DNA from: Alitibacter langaaensis DSM 22999
GTDB lineage: Bacteria; Pseudomonadota; Gammaproteobacteria; Enterobacterales; Pasteurellaceae
NCBI RefSeq assembly: GCF_003096995.1
Contig: NZ_QENU01000003.1
Coordinates: forward strand, 124,001 to 188,000
DNA length: 64,000 nt
Direction: 5' to 3'
Positions 7,180-14,385 of the stretch are shown here, one piece after another (positions within the stretch are counted from its first letter, which is position 1; every line of letters begins with the position of its first letter). The translations under genes were made by a program, and so were the position numbers. Below the pieces are notes generated by a model, which worked only from the letters and a program-made list of their open reading frames with translations, was not told the origin of the DNA and did not search any database.

Positions 7180-7383
7180 ATGGAAGAAAACCAAGAACAC
7201 AGCCTAACTTGCGAAGATAAAGAACAAATTAAATATGCTGTATTGAAAGCAGTTGAAAATGGGTGTCTAGAACCTGACTTAATCGCTGATAGATGTTGTA
7301 CAGCATTAGAACGTATTAATAGATATGGCAAAAATACAGGAATTGGAAGTTGTGGAACTACTTCCACCACTGTTCCTGAATAA
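7180..7383 (+). CDS. Small phage protein of unknown function (67 aa)
   Basis: A 67-aa frame, MEENQEHSLTCEDKEQ..., preceded by a ribosome site (CGAGGTC). It begins with an acidic helical region (EDKEQIKYAVLKAVENG) and contains three cysteines beyond the start (C33-like, CC pair in ADRCCTAL). I recognise no family. The stop codon lies inside the first arm of an inverted repeat at 7375-7403. It is the first frame after the structured leader, where lambdoid phages often carry N or small host-takeover genes. Confidence 0.5.
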   Translation: MEENQEHSLTCEDKEQIKYAVLKAVENGCLEPDLIADRCCTALERINRYGKNTGIGSCGTTSTTVPE

Positions 7384-7418
7384 ATTTAGTTACTTTATTC
7401 AGGTCGTAAGTAACTAAA
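7375..7418 (+). repeat. Two interleaved perfect inverted repeats at a gene 3' end
   Basis: CCTGAATAAA (7375-7384) pairs with TTTATTCAGG (7394-7403), 10 of 10. TTTAGTTAC (7385-7393), which is exactly the loop of that hairpin, pairs with GTAACTAAA (7410-7418), 9 of 9. The two helices are mutually exclusive or would form a very tight pseudoknot. The gene's TAA stop is in the first arm. Confidence 0.7.
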
Positions 7419-7430
7419 ATATTATTTTTC

Positions 7431-7611
7431 ATAATCAAATCCTTATTTTGTTGTGAGAGAGGCTTGATTATATTCCTTAAAGTTGTGAGAGATAATAAGG
7501 GACTTGAGCCTTGCAAGTATAAAGAAAGGCAACTATTCCAAACGGTATTTACAAAGAAGCTCAATAGTACGCGTTGCGAGTGGAATGTTAGACAAGTGCC
7601 GTTTTGAATAG
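7431..7611 (+). ncRNA. Structured RNA-like region upstream of the methyltransferase gene
   Basis: This stretch of about 180 bases has no gene and many complementary segments. ATAATCAA (7431-7438) pairs with TTGATTAT (7464-7471). CCTTATT (7441-7447) pairs with AATAAGG (7494-7500), interleaved as in a pseudoknot. A 13-bp helix with one mismatch joins 7533-7545 (CTATTCCAAACGG) to 7599-7611. An 11-base direct repeat, GTTGTGAGAGA, occurs at 7450-7460 and 7482-7492. It ends 18 bases before the methyltransferase start. Whether it is a leader or an independent RNA is unknown. Confidence 0.5.
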
Positions 7612-7629
7612 CTAAACAAGAGGTAAATT

Positions 7630-8103
7630 ATGAAACCAATTTTAGATGCATGTTGTGGTTCTCGGATGTTCTACTTTGACAAGAACAATCCGAACGTTTT
7701 ATTTGCGGATTGCAGAGAACTTGAAACAACAGTGAAAGATAGAGATAAGGTTAGAGAATTATCTATTAAACCTGACGTTATTCATAATTTCACAAAAATG
7801 CCGTATGAAGATAACAGTTTTTTTCATGTTGTATTTGACCCTCCTCACTTAGTACAAGGTGGTGAAAATAGTTGGCTTGTTAAAAAGTATGGAAAGCTAC
7901 CTAGCGATTGGCAGGGTTATTTAAGAGATGGTTTTAATGAGTGTATGCGAGTACTGAAACAAAATGGAACACTTATTTTTAAGTGGAATGAAACTCAAAT
8001 ACCTGTTTCAGAAATAATTAATGTGATAGGAATTACCCCTATTTACGGACACAAGTCTGGAAAACATAGTAAAACACACTGGCTTGCTTTTGTAAAAATT
8101 TAG
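7630..8103 (+). CDS. Phage SAM-dependent DNA methyltransferase-like protein
   Basis: A 157-aa class I methyltransferase. The N-terminal motif DACCGSRMFYFD (residues 6-17) resembles the SAM-binding motif I. DPPH (residues 70-73) in VVFDPPHLVQGG corresponds to the catalytic DPPY motif of N6-adenine or N4-cytosine methylases. The C-terminal part (MRVLKQNGTLIFKWNE) is the usual motif after the catalytic strand. No target-recognition domain is evident, and no restriction enzyme is adjacent, so it is an orphan phage methylase. The base it modifies cannot be predicted. Confidence 0.8.
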   Translation: MKPILDACCGSRMFYFDKNNPNVLFADCRELETTVKDRDKVRELSIKPDVIHNFTKMPYEDNSFFHVVFDPPHLVQGGENSWLVKKYGKLPSDWQGYLRDGFNECMRVLKQNGTLIFKWNETQIPVSEIINVIGITPIYGHKSGKHSKTHWLAFVKI

Positions 8104-8375
8104 TAATGCTAGATAACCAAAAGTCCTAACAATTAAACGTTAGGTCAAACCTATTCAAAACCACACTCCCCCATTTCTTTTTTCTTACTAATGTCTTTTC
8201 CTTTTGGGTAAAGTTTGGTTCTGAATGCTAAACAGGAGAAATTCATACATTCCACAGAAAGATGTTAAAAACCATACGGATATACGCCATTTGCCTACTG
8301 TAATAGGTGGGTTTTAATGTATAAATAATCACTATCGATTTTTCCCCATTCAATTGATAAACTTAGGGGTATTAT
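8104..8375 (+). other. Intergenic region before the SIR2 gene
   Basis: No gene seen. It holds a short hairpin CCTAAC...GTTAGG at about 8127-8146 and a CCTA-CTGTAA-TAGG hairpin followed by GTTTT at about 8297-8316, possibly a weak terminator. A 13-codon frame begins at the ATG of AGAAAGATG but has no support. The SIR2 gene ribosome site is poor (TAGGGGTATT). Confidence 0.4.
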
Positions 8376-9905
8376 ATGCTGAATGAAACAAGAAAAATGA
8401 AAATTGACGATTTTATTAAATCATATAAGAATCATCCTGTGTTTTTTATTGGAACGGGGTTTAGCTTACGCTACTTAGAAAATTCTTTTAGTTGGGACGG
8501 TCTCTTGGCACATACAGCTAATAAAATTGATAATACAGATGAACAGTATTTAGAGCTAAAAGTAGAACATCAGCATAAAAACTTTGATAAAATCGCAACT
8601 GTCCTTGAAGAACGTTTTACAGAACTTCTAAAGAAAAACCGTAATCATCCTGAATTAAAATCAATAAATGACACTTTCTTCGAATTAGCAAAGCAAGGAA
8701 AAGAAGTATCTAGGTTTAAAATTTTTCTTTCTCAAACACTATCTCAGTTAAGTAAACGAAAAGATAAGAAACTTGAGGAAGAAATCACTCTTTTAAAGAA
8801 AGCTAGAAAAAATATAGGTTCAATTATCACGACTAATTATGATACATTCATTGAAAGTATCTTTGAATTTAATCCTCTAATTGGAAATGACATTTTGTTA
8901 AGTAATCCTTATGGCTCTCTTTATAAAATTCACGGTTGTGTAACTGCCCCAGAGAGTATGATAATAACAGAGAGAGATTATGAAAATTTTAATAAACGCT
9001 ATGAGTTGATTAGAGCACAGTTACTATCTTTATTTATTCATAATCCGATTATTTTTATAGGTTATAGCATTAGCGATGAAAATATTAAGTCCTTATTAAA
9101 AACGATATTTACATATGTGCAACCGAATTCGGAACAAGCTCAAAAAATACGAGATAATTTTTTACTTATAGAATATGAAAAAGATTCCAATTCTCAAGAA
9201 GTTTGCGAGCACGATATAGATCTAGAAGGATATTCAACGATCCGAATCAATAAAATAAAAACAGATGATTATTCTCAAATTTACAAAGCTATATCAGAGC
9301 TTATGTTACCAGTTTCTGCAATGGATATAAGAAAGGTACAAAATATAGTGGCTGATATAGTCAGTGGAAGCAATATTCAAGTCAGTATTACCGAAGATAT
9401 TGATTCATTGAAAAATGATGAAAAGATTCTTCTAATTGGAAATAAAGAAAAAATCAAATATGAATATCAAAATGCATCAGAAATGATGCGTAATTATTTT
9501 ACTATTCTTGATGAAGAAAATTGTCAATTAATTGCTCTAATAAATAAACAAATAATTACATCAAGTATGTTTTTCCCTATTTATGGCTTTAGTAAAATAT
9601 ATCCACACTTAAATAGAATTGAGGATTATAAAATTTATCAGTTAAATAAATTGAGAAAAACGATCTATCGGTTACAAGATAAGCATATAACAAATGATAA
9701 TTCTATTGAAGGAATAATAAATAATACTAACATAAGTTCTTCTGCAAAAGAAGGTGCTATTTTTATTGAGGTATACAGAAGAAATATTTCTCTTGAAGAA
9801 TGTAAGATTTATCTTGAGAAACACCCAGATAAGAGTTCGACAAGCTATCGCAGATTATTATGTTTATATGATTATATGATAAACAATACCGAGCCTCTAA
9901 TTTAA
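8376..9905 (+). CDS. SIR2-domain protein, candidate prophage-encoded defence NADase
   Basis: A 509-aa protein with an N-terminal SIR2-like domain. Motifs are FFIGTGFS (23-30; nucleotide loop), TTNYD (152-156), KIHGC (184-188, with H186 as candidate catalytic histidine) and FIGYSISDENI (227-237). The remaining 200 residues have no family I know. Stand-alone SIR2 proteins with long C-termini are common prophage defence genes that deplete NAD on infection; that role is inferred. The gene is very AT-rich even for this region. It is followed at once by the repeated phage promoter at 9908, so it is a self-contained insert. Confidence 0.82.
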   Translation: MLNETRKMKIDDFIKSYKNHPVFFIGTGFSLRYLENSFSWDGLLAHTANKIDNTDEQYLELKVEHQHKNFDKIATVLEERFTELLKKNRNHPELKSINDTFFELAKQGKEVSRFKIFLSQTLSQLSKRKDKKLEEEITLLKKARKNIGSIITTNYDTFIESIFEFNPLIGNDILLSNPYGSLYKIHGCVTAPESMIITERDYENFNKRYELIRAQLLSLFIHNPIIFIGYSISDENIKSLLKTIFTYVQPNSEQAQKIRDNFLLIEYEKDSNSQEVCEHDIDLEGYSTIRINKIKTDDYSQIYKAISELMLPVSAMDIRKVQNIVADIVSGSNIQVSITEDIDSLKNDEKILLIGNKEKIKYEYQNASEMMRNYFTILDEENCQLIALINKQIITSSMFFPIYGFSKIYPHLNRIEDYKIYQLNKLRKTIYRLQDKHITNDNSIEGIINNTNISSSAKEGAIFIEVYRRNISLEECKIYLEKHPDKSSTSYRRLLCLYDYMINNTEPLI

Positions 9906-9907
9906 TA

Positions 9908-9937
9908 TTGACAAACCGCCCTACTTCGGATTAATAT
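9908..9937 (+). promoter_or_regulatory. Repeated phage promoter, copy 1
   Basis: TTGACA (9908-9913), 18-bp spacer, TAATAT (9932-9937). A stretch of about 40 bases around it is nearly identical to the copy at 15273. A DNA uptake core ACCGCACTT (9939-9947) follows directly. Confidence 0.7.
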
Positions 9938-9939
9938 AA

Positions 9940-9995
9940 CCGCACTTACAAAACACCAGCGGTTCTCCGCAATCCGAAAATATAGCGGTTTTTTT
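9940..9995 (+). ncRNA. C4-like small RNA upstream of the first antirepressor
   Basis: The short transcript expected from the 9908 promoter ends at a GCGG-T run terminator (9985-9995, paired with CCGC at 9967-9970). It contains ACTTAC (9944-9949) and ACACCAGC (9953-9960). Both are complementary, in antiparallel order, to the antirepressor leader: GCTGGTGT (10080-10087) and GTAAGT (10090-10095). Two-segment complementarity to an antirepressor leader from the same transcript is the hallmark of phage P1 C4 antisense RNA. Not matched to the Rfam model here. Confidence 0.55.
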
Positions 9996-10012
9996 ATGCC
10001 TAAAATTTAGGT

Positions 10013-10150
10013 GTAATTCGATCTATGATCGGGTTGAGAGAGCGTAATACAATACTCACAAGAGAAATAAGCTCCGCCGGCTGGTGTCGGTAAGTTGAGA
10101 CCTGATCACCCTACTTATGTGATCGAATTACTTAACTAAACACCAGGGGC
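10013..10150 (+). promoter_or_regulatory. Structured leader of the first antirepressor gene
   Basis: GTAATTCGATC (10013-10023) and GATCGAATTAC (10121-10131) form an 11-bp perfect helix closing about 97 nt. Inside lies the anti-ribosome-site element CTGGTGT (10081-10087), complementary to ACACCAG (10140-10146), which overlaps the AGGGG ribosome site. GATCAC (10103-10108) can also pair with GTGATC (10119-10124). The leader can therefore hide or expose the start of the antirepressor gene. Confidence 0.6.
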
Positions 10151-10155
10151 ATAAT

Positions 10156-10857
10156 ATGTCAAATAATCAAATCTCTACTTTCAATTTCAAATCTCAACCA
10201 GTCCGTATTCAATCCCTAAATGATGAACCTTACTTCTGCTTAACAGATGTTTGCCTTGTTTTGGGTGTAAATCGCAGAAGTTCTGAAGCATTTAGATTGA
10301 ATGAAAAGGGGTGCAATAAAATTGCAGTCCTTACCGAAGGTGGTATGCAAGAAGTCGTTTTCATCAACGAACCGAATTTATATCGGATCATTTTTAGATC
10401 TAACAAATCTCAAGCTATCGAGTTTCAAAACTGGGTATTTGAAGAAGTGTTACCGCAAATCCGAAAAACAGGACAATATAGCGTACCGCAACAACTCGCT
10501 CTGCCTGAACCCGAGAAAAAATACACATTCGAGTTTACCGAAGATACTTGCTTACGCCTTGTAAGCATGTGGTTTGCGCTCTACAACAACCTAGAGCTAT
10601 TAGGACAACTACACCAACCATTAAGCAATATCGGCTCACATTTCGGTTCAACCGCTTACACGCATTACACCGAATATAAAACGATACTCGGCACAATGAA
10701 AAGCGTTTTAGAGCCAATGACAAAAGATTTTAACCCTGACCCTAGAAACGAAGCGCATTTCTGCAAAGCACTCAAAACGCTACGCAGTTATCAATTACAA
10801 GGCTTGGCAAAAATCGTAAAACATCCAACGCCACCAACGCGTAAATACGATTTCTAA
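10156..10857 (+). CDS. Bro-N domain phage antirepressor
   Basis: A 233-aa protein. Residues about 5-105 form a Bro-N domain (PVRIQSLNDEPYFCLTDVCLVLG, VVFINEPNLYRIIFRSNK, FQNWVFEEVLPQIRKTGQY). A linker PQQLALPEP joins it to a C-terminal helical domain. Antirepressors of this type bind or titrate phage repressors and are normally kept off by small RNAs. The start is set by AGGGGC seven bases upstream. The same linker occurs in the antirepressor at 16451 with different domains on both sides, suggesting module exchange. Confidence 0.88.
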   Translation: MSNNQISTFNFKSQPVRIQSLNDEPYFCLTDVCLVLGVNRRSSEAFRLNEKGCNKIAVLTEGGMQEVVFINEPNLYRIIFRSNKSQAIEFQNWVFEEVLPQIRKTGQYSVPQQLALPEPEKKYTFEFTEDTCLRLVSMWFALYNNLELLGQLHQPLSNIGSHFGSTAYTHYTEYKTILGTMKSVLEPMTKDFNPDPRNEAHFCKALKTLRSYQLQGLAKIVKHPTPPTRKYDF

Positions 10858-10866
10858 AACCTAATC

Positions 10867-10909
10867 AAAACCGACCGCACTTTTCCCTAGAAAATCGTGT
10901 GGCGGTTTT
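10867..10909 (+). terminator. Terminator after the first antirepressor
   Basis: AAAACCG (10867-10873) pairs with CGGTTTT (10903-10909). The left side contains an uptake core ACCGCACTT (10874-10882). Confidence 0.65.
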
Positions 10910-10952
10910 CTACACCCTAAATTCAGTAAATTGATTAAAAAGGAAACAAAAA

Positions 10953-11207
10953 ATGTGTGAATGTATTGATGAATATAAAACAAAACTTTCCGAATACTTA
11001 AGTAGCCATGGGGTTGAATTGGTTGGAGGTATATCTCTTGATACCGTATTTCCAACTAGAAATTGGAAGCTCATTGGAGAAAGAACGGTAGTAAAAATTC
11101 AATATATTGAGAAACGAACCTCAAAAAATGGAAAAGTGCGTGAAATAAAACGCAAAACAAAAGTTATCAATGATTACTGTCCATTTTGTGGCGAGAAATA
11201 TAAATAA
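10953..11207 (+). CDS. Small phage protein with C-terminal zinc-ribbon motif
   Basis: An 84-aa frame, MCECIDEYKTKLSEYL..., with ribosome site AAAGGAAA. The C-terminus ends CPFCGEKYK, and with the N-terminal C2/C4 could bind zinc. A basic segment (KRTSKNGKVREIKRKTK) precedes it. The family is unknown; short proteins of this design are frequent in phage early regions. It starts a run of closely packed small genes that leads into the recombination block. Confidence 0.65.
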   Translation: MCECIDEYKTKLSEYLSSHGVELVGGISLDTVFPTRNWKLIGERTVVKIQYIEKRTSKNGKVREIKRKTKVINDYCPFCGEKYK

Positions 11208-11218
11208 GGAAGCAAAAA

Positions 11219-11455
11219 ATGAAACAAATCATCAAGGAAATTTTCATTTTGGCTATTTTCTCATTAGTGATTATTTTAGCCACTGTACTCGCCAGTAAAG
11301 CCTTTGCCACTACTCCACAAGAAACCTGCGAAATCAAAGGCGGAGTATGGACTGGCGAATATTGCGCACCGCGTGATATGACGGATGACGAAATTGTTTA
11401 TGCGCAGGAATACACAAAACACGCTGAAATGAAAGGATTACTTTATGTTGATTAA
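11219..11455 (+). CDS. Small exported or membrane-anchored phage protein
   Basis: A 78-aa frame with ribosome site AAGGAAGC. Residues 5-30 form a hydrophobic segment followed by ASKAFA, so either a signal peptide or a membrane anchor. The mature part has two cysteines (ETCEIKGGVWTGEYCAP) likely to form a disulfide outside the cytoplasm. Unknown family. Its end overlaps the next gene by 11 nt. Confidence 0.6.
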   Translation: MKQIIKEIFILAIFSLVIILATVLASKAFATTPQETCEIKGGVWTGEYCAPRDMTDDEIVYAQEYTKHAEMKGLLYVD

Positions 11456-11651
11456 TGAAGATATTAAATCTGTACGCGTGGGTATTGATGAAACTCAACA
11501 AGGATTTGTTGCAACACTGCTTATCAACGAAAAACTAATACACGCAACTTATCCGCAGTTATCACGTAAAAACGCAATTATGCTGATTAATCGCAAGATT
11601 GATCGAATTAACAGAATTAATGGCAATCGGATAAAACCGTATAAGGAATGA
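11445..11651 (+). CDS. Small phage protein of unknown function (68 aa)
   Basis: MLINEDIKSVRVGID... overlaps the upstream gene by 11 nt and ends two bases before the next ATG. It is basic toward the C-terminus (NRKIDRINRINGNRIKPYKE) with a beta-rich N-terminal half. No family recognised. Tight packing supports it as a real gene. Confidence 0.55.
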   Translation: MLINEDIKSVRVGIDETQQGFVATLLINEKLIHATYPQLSRKNAIMLINRKIDRINRINGNRIKPYKE

Positions 11652-11653
11652 TA

Positions 11654-11803
11654 ATGAGCTACTACGACAATGTGTTTTTAGCACCGCCTGAAGACGAAGA
11701 AGAGCGAATTAATGATGAAGATTTCGTAGAGCCTGATGATAATTTCGAGCCCTACGATGATGATTGTGATTACTGGAAATCAAACTGTTATGGCAGGGGG
11801 TAA
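11654..11803 (+). CDS. Small acidic phage protein (49 aa)
   Basis: The frame MSYYDNVFLAPPEDEEERIN...CYGRG starts two bases after the previous stop and ends two bases before the next ATG. It is strongly acidic (over a third D/E), a property of DNA mimics and host-takeover proteins, though no function can be claimed. A ribosome site AAGGAATG precedes it. It is below the usual length cut-off. Confidence 0.55.
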   Translation: MSYYDNVFLAPPEDEEERINDEDFVEPDDNFEPYDDDCDYWKSNCYGRG

Positions 11804-11805
11804 AG

Positions 11806-11991
11806 ATGATTTATGAAGAATTAGAAGATGGCGAACTCATCATCATTGATAGAAAGAAAATTGACATGGCTTATGTTGAAAAGCGCGGTCAAAATTTAAA
11901 TGAATTTGAAAACTGGCTTTTCAGTGGTGCGATTAACCCTGTAGCCGTACAAGATGCGTTAAATCGTTTTTACGCAGAAATGCCCTTTTAA
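11806..11991 (+). CDS. Small phage protein of unknown function (61 aa)
   Basis: MIYEELEDGELIIID... has a GGGGG-rich ribosome site (GGCAGGGGG) overlapping the previous stop. Compact alpha/beta composition with a FENWLFSGAINPVAVQDALNRFY segment. No family recognised. It sits directly before the Gp157 gene in the same transcript. Confidence 0.55.
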   Translation: MIYEELEDGELIIIDRKKIDMAYVEKRGQNLNEFENWLFSGAINPVAVQDALNRFYAEMPF

Positions 11992-12002
11992 GGAATAAGA
12001 AA

Positions 12003-12503
12003 ATGAAACTCTATGAAATTGCAACCCAATACCAAAACATCGCGGAATTATTGAGCGACCCTGAATTTGCTGATAATCAAGATATTACAGCTGCACTGGA
12101 TAACATCGAAGATGATTTTAACAACAAAGCGGTGAATGTGGTTAAGGCAATCAATATCGCTGAACACGATATAGGCGCAATTGACACAGAAATTAAACGC
12201 TTAACCGCAATGAAAAAGGCACGCCAAAACCGCATTGATGAAATCAAAGACTACTTGAAATTCAATATGCAAAAAACAGGCATTTATAAAATCGAATGTC
12301 CGCTTTTTAAAATCAGCTACAGCGAACGTGCACAAAGTGCGGTAGAAATTGATGAAAAGTTATTTATGGATAACAACATTAACGAAGATTTTGTAAACAT
12401 CAAAATCACACCAAATAAAACCGCGATTAAAGAAGCATTAAAGCGTGGGGATAGCGTAGTGGGTGCGAGATTGGTGGACAGCCAAGTATTAAGCATTAAA
12501 TAG
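12003..12503 (+). CDS. Siphovirus Gp157 family protein
   Basis: This 166-aa protein has the Gp157 layout: N-terminal helix (MKLYEIATQYQNI), long coiled-coil region with AEHDIGAIDTEIKRL and RIDEIKDYL at about residues 55-85, and the C-terminal motif TPNKTAIKEALKRGDSVVGARL. The family occurs beside phage recombination genes and has been linked to phage resistance or replication in streptococcal phage, without a settled activity. Here it precedes a Sak4-like ATPase. It carries one uptake core (12335-12343). Confidence 0.85.
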   Translation: MKLYEIATQYQNIAELLSDPEFADNQDITAALDNIEDDFNNKAVNVVKAINIAEHDIGAIDTEIKRLTAMKKARQNRIDEIKDYLKFNMQKTGIYKIECPLFKISYSERAQSAVEIDEKLFMDNNINEDFVNIKITPNKTAIKEALKRGDSVVGARLVDSQVLSIK

Positions 12504-12513
12504 GAGGGAGTAA

Positions 12514-13170
12514 ATGAGTATTGCAACATTAATACTAGGTGAAAGCGGCACAGGTAAATCTACCAGTTTACGCAATCTTGATCCGACAAAAACACTTCTT
12601 ATTCAGTCCATCGGAAAACCATTACCTTTCAGAGCGAAAGAATGGCGACTTATCACTAAAGATAACCCTACAGGTTCAATCTTTATTTGTGATAACGCTG
12701 AAACCATTTGCCGAGCCATCACCAAAACTGACAGAGAAATCATCGTTATTGATGACTACCAGTACATTATGGCAAATGAATTTATGCGAAGAGCTAAAGA
12801 AAAAGGTTATGACAAATTTACCGATATTGGAGAAAGAGCGTGGGCAGTATTCAACCAAGCACTAAATCTGCCAATGAATAAACGTGTTTATATTTTGGCT
12901 CACACAGAAACCGATCCTTTTGGCAAAACCAAAATTAAAACCATCGGCAAAATGTTAGATGAAAAAATTACCCTTGAAGGTATGGTGACAATTTGCCTAC
13001 GCACGCACGTTAATGACGGGCAATATCAGTTTTCCACTCAAAATAACGGTTCTGACACCGTAAAAAGCCCAATGGGATTATTTGAAACACAGTTTATCGA
13101 CAACGATGTAAAACTCGTAGATGACAAAATCTGCGACTACTACGGTATTCATACAACACAGGAGCAATAA
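12514..13170 (+). CDS. Phage RecA-fold ATPase (AAA_24 / Sak4-like recombinase)
   Basis: A 218-aa protein with Walker A GESGTGKST (residues 9-17), a Walker B-like IIVIDDYQYIM (about residues 75-85) and a sensor segment YILAHTETD. This is the AAA_24 phage nucleotide-binding family, close to Sak4 single-strand annealing proteins. It sits between Gp157 and a DDNIPF-ended ssDNA-binding-like protein, the usual partner set, which supports a role in phage recombination. Ribosome site AGGAGG. ATP binding is clear; annealase activity is inferred. Confidence 0.8.
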   Translation: MSIATLILGESGTGKSTSLRNLDPTKTLLIQSIGKPLPFRAKEWRLITKDNPTGSIFICDNAETICRAITKTDREIIVIDDYQYIMANEFMRRAKEKGYDKFTDIGERAWAVFNQALNLPMNKRVYILAHTETDPFGKTKIKTIGKMLDEKITLEGMVTICLRTHVNDGQYQFSTQNNGSDTVKSPMGLFETQFIDNDVKLVDDKICDYYGIHTTQEQ

Positions 13171-13171
13171 G

Positions 13172-13810
13172 ATGACCCAACCTATTTTCACTTACAACCA
13201 AGAGCAAGCCGTTAAAGCAGGTAATTCAGCATTTATCAGCGAAACAGGGGCTTATAACTGCAAAATCATCAGTGCGGAATACGTCCAATCTCAAGGCGGT
13301 GCGTTATCCCTTGAATTTAGCGTAGAAACGCAAGATGGGTTAAAAGGCAATTATCTCTCTGTCTATTATCAAGGCAAAGACGGACAACCACTGCAAGGCG
13401 GTCAAAATATGATACAGGCAATTATGGGCTGTACCGGTGTTCAAGTATTAACACAACAATTCAAAGATGGCAGAGCCTATGCCCCTGAATTAAGCGGTAA
13501 GTATGTGGGCTTGATGTTGCAAAAAGTCTTACGCACTAAACAAAACGGCTCAGACACTTACGGATTTACTATTCTCTGCCCATACTTCATAAAAACCCAA
13601 AAAACCTTATCAGAATACATCGAAAACAAACCGGCAGAACGTATTCAATGGCTTGTTGAGCATACGAAAGATAAGGACGAACGAGATAAACAACAAAACC
13701 AACAACAAGGATACCAAGCCCAACATCAATTCTACGGACAACAGGCAACACCGCCTAACTCACCGCAACAGCCTCCAGTAGATAACTTTGATGATAATAT
13801 TCCGTTCTGA
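13172..13810 (+). CDS. Phage single-stranded DNA-binding protein-like
   Basis: A 212-aa protein starting one base after the ATPase stop (GGAG ribosome site); a longer upstream frame is ignored because it overlaps the ATPase gene. Residues 1-150 look like a DUF669/OB-fold type domain (ETGAYNCKIISAEYVQSQGGALSLEFSV). A glutamine/proline-rich tail follows and the protein ends in DDNIPF, the acidic tip typical of SSB proteins, which recruits host repair enzymes. Function is inferred from this tail and its partner genes. Confidence 0.75.
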   Translation: MTQPIFTYNQEQAVKAGNSAFISETGAYNCKIISAEYVQSQGGALSLEFSVETQDGLKGNYLSVYYQGKDGQPLQGGQNMIQAIMGCTGVQVLTQQFKDGRAYAPELSGKYVGLMLQKVLRTKQNGSDTYGFTILCPYFIKTQKTLSEYIENKPAERIQWLVEHTKDKDERDKQQNQQQGYQAQHQFYGQQATPPNSPQQPPVDNFDDNIPF

Positions 13811-13834
13811 ATTACGTATAATTAGGCAACAAAA

Positions 13835-13854
13835 AACCCCCTATAAAGGGGGTT
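13835..13854 (-). terminator. Terminator of the cold-shock gene
   Basis: AACCCCC (13835-13841), loop TATAAA, GGGGGTT (13848-13854); the A run at 13830-13836 gives a U run on the minus strand. Confidence 0.8.
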
Positions 13855-13875
13855 CAGTAAACATAAGCGTTATAA

Positions 13876-14085
13876 CTAAATAACCGCTACATCTACTGCT
13901 GAAGGACCACGTTGTGAGTCTTGTACATTGTACTCAACTTTGTCGCCTTCATTTAAACTGCGATAGTTATTTCCCATAATGCCAGAGAAATGAACGAAAA
14001 GGTCTTTTCCACCATTTGATGGAGTGATGAAACCAAAACCTTTATCAGAGTTAAACCATTTTACTAAGCCATTTAATTTAGACAT
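13876..14085 (-). CDS. Cold-shock protein, CspA family
   Basis: A 69-aa single cold-shock domain with both RNA-binding motifs: KGFGFI (15-20) and DLFVHF (28-33). It binds single-stranded RNA/DNA and acts as an RNA chaperone. It runs opposite to the surrounding phage genes and has its own terminator and a long upstream region, so it is an independent unit. Cold-shock genes are known prophage cargo, and a host copy may also exist elsewhere. Confidence 0.92.
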   Translation of the reverse strand: MSKLNGLVKWFNSDKGFGFITPSNGGKDLFVHFSGIMGNNYRSLNEGDKVEYNVQDSQRGPSAVDVAVI

Positions 14086-14340
14086 GTTGTCTTCCTTTTT
14101 TTAATTTTAAATTTGTGTGCTTGAATCAAGCGTTAATGCTAATAACGAGAACTTAATTGAGGTGGATACTAAGAGAAACTTCAAGGAACAAATTTAGAAC
14201 TTGTAAAAAGGAGGAACTATAATAACTAACTTTTATTAAACTGCTGTCTAGCTGGAAAGCATTAGAACACGGTTATCACATTAACACAAGCTTTATTTCA
14301 TCTTTTTTGTGAAAAAAGCACAAAAAACTTAAATTGGCAA
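14086..14340 (-). promoter_or_regulatory. Probable long 5' leader of the cold-shock gene
   Basis: About 250 bases without a gene upstream of the cold-shock start. CspA-type mRNAs usually have long structured leaders that control translation by temperature, so this is the likely content. The ribosome site is AAGGAAGA directly before the ATG. I cannot pick the promoter with confidence. Confidence 0.4.
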
Positions 14341-14344
14341 TTTT

Positions 14345-14364
14345 AAGCCCTCTATTGAGGGCTT
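14345..14364 (-). terminator. Terminator of the MliC-like gene
   Basis: AAGCCCTC (14345-14352), loop TATT, GAGGGCTT (14357-14364), flanked by A/T runs on both sides, so it works on either strand. Confidence 0.8.
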
Positions 14365-14385
14365 AAATTTAATCGTTTAGCTTGA

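Noticed and set aside
7375-7418. Classical H-type pseudoknot
   Set aside because: Zero-length first connecting loop across a 9-bp helix makes full simultaneous pairing sterically unlikely; a switch between hairpins is preferred.
7358-7564. 68-aa minus-strand frame
   Set aside because: It runs through the inverted repeats opposite to the local transcripts and lacks a ribosome site.
6840-7629. Retron-like non-coding RNA
   Set aside because: No reverse transcriptase gene is found in any frame nearby.
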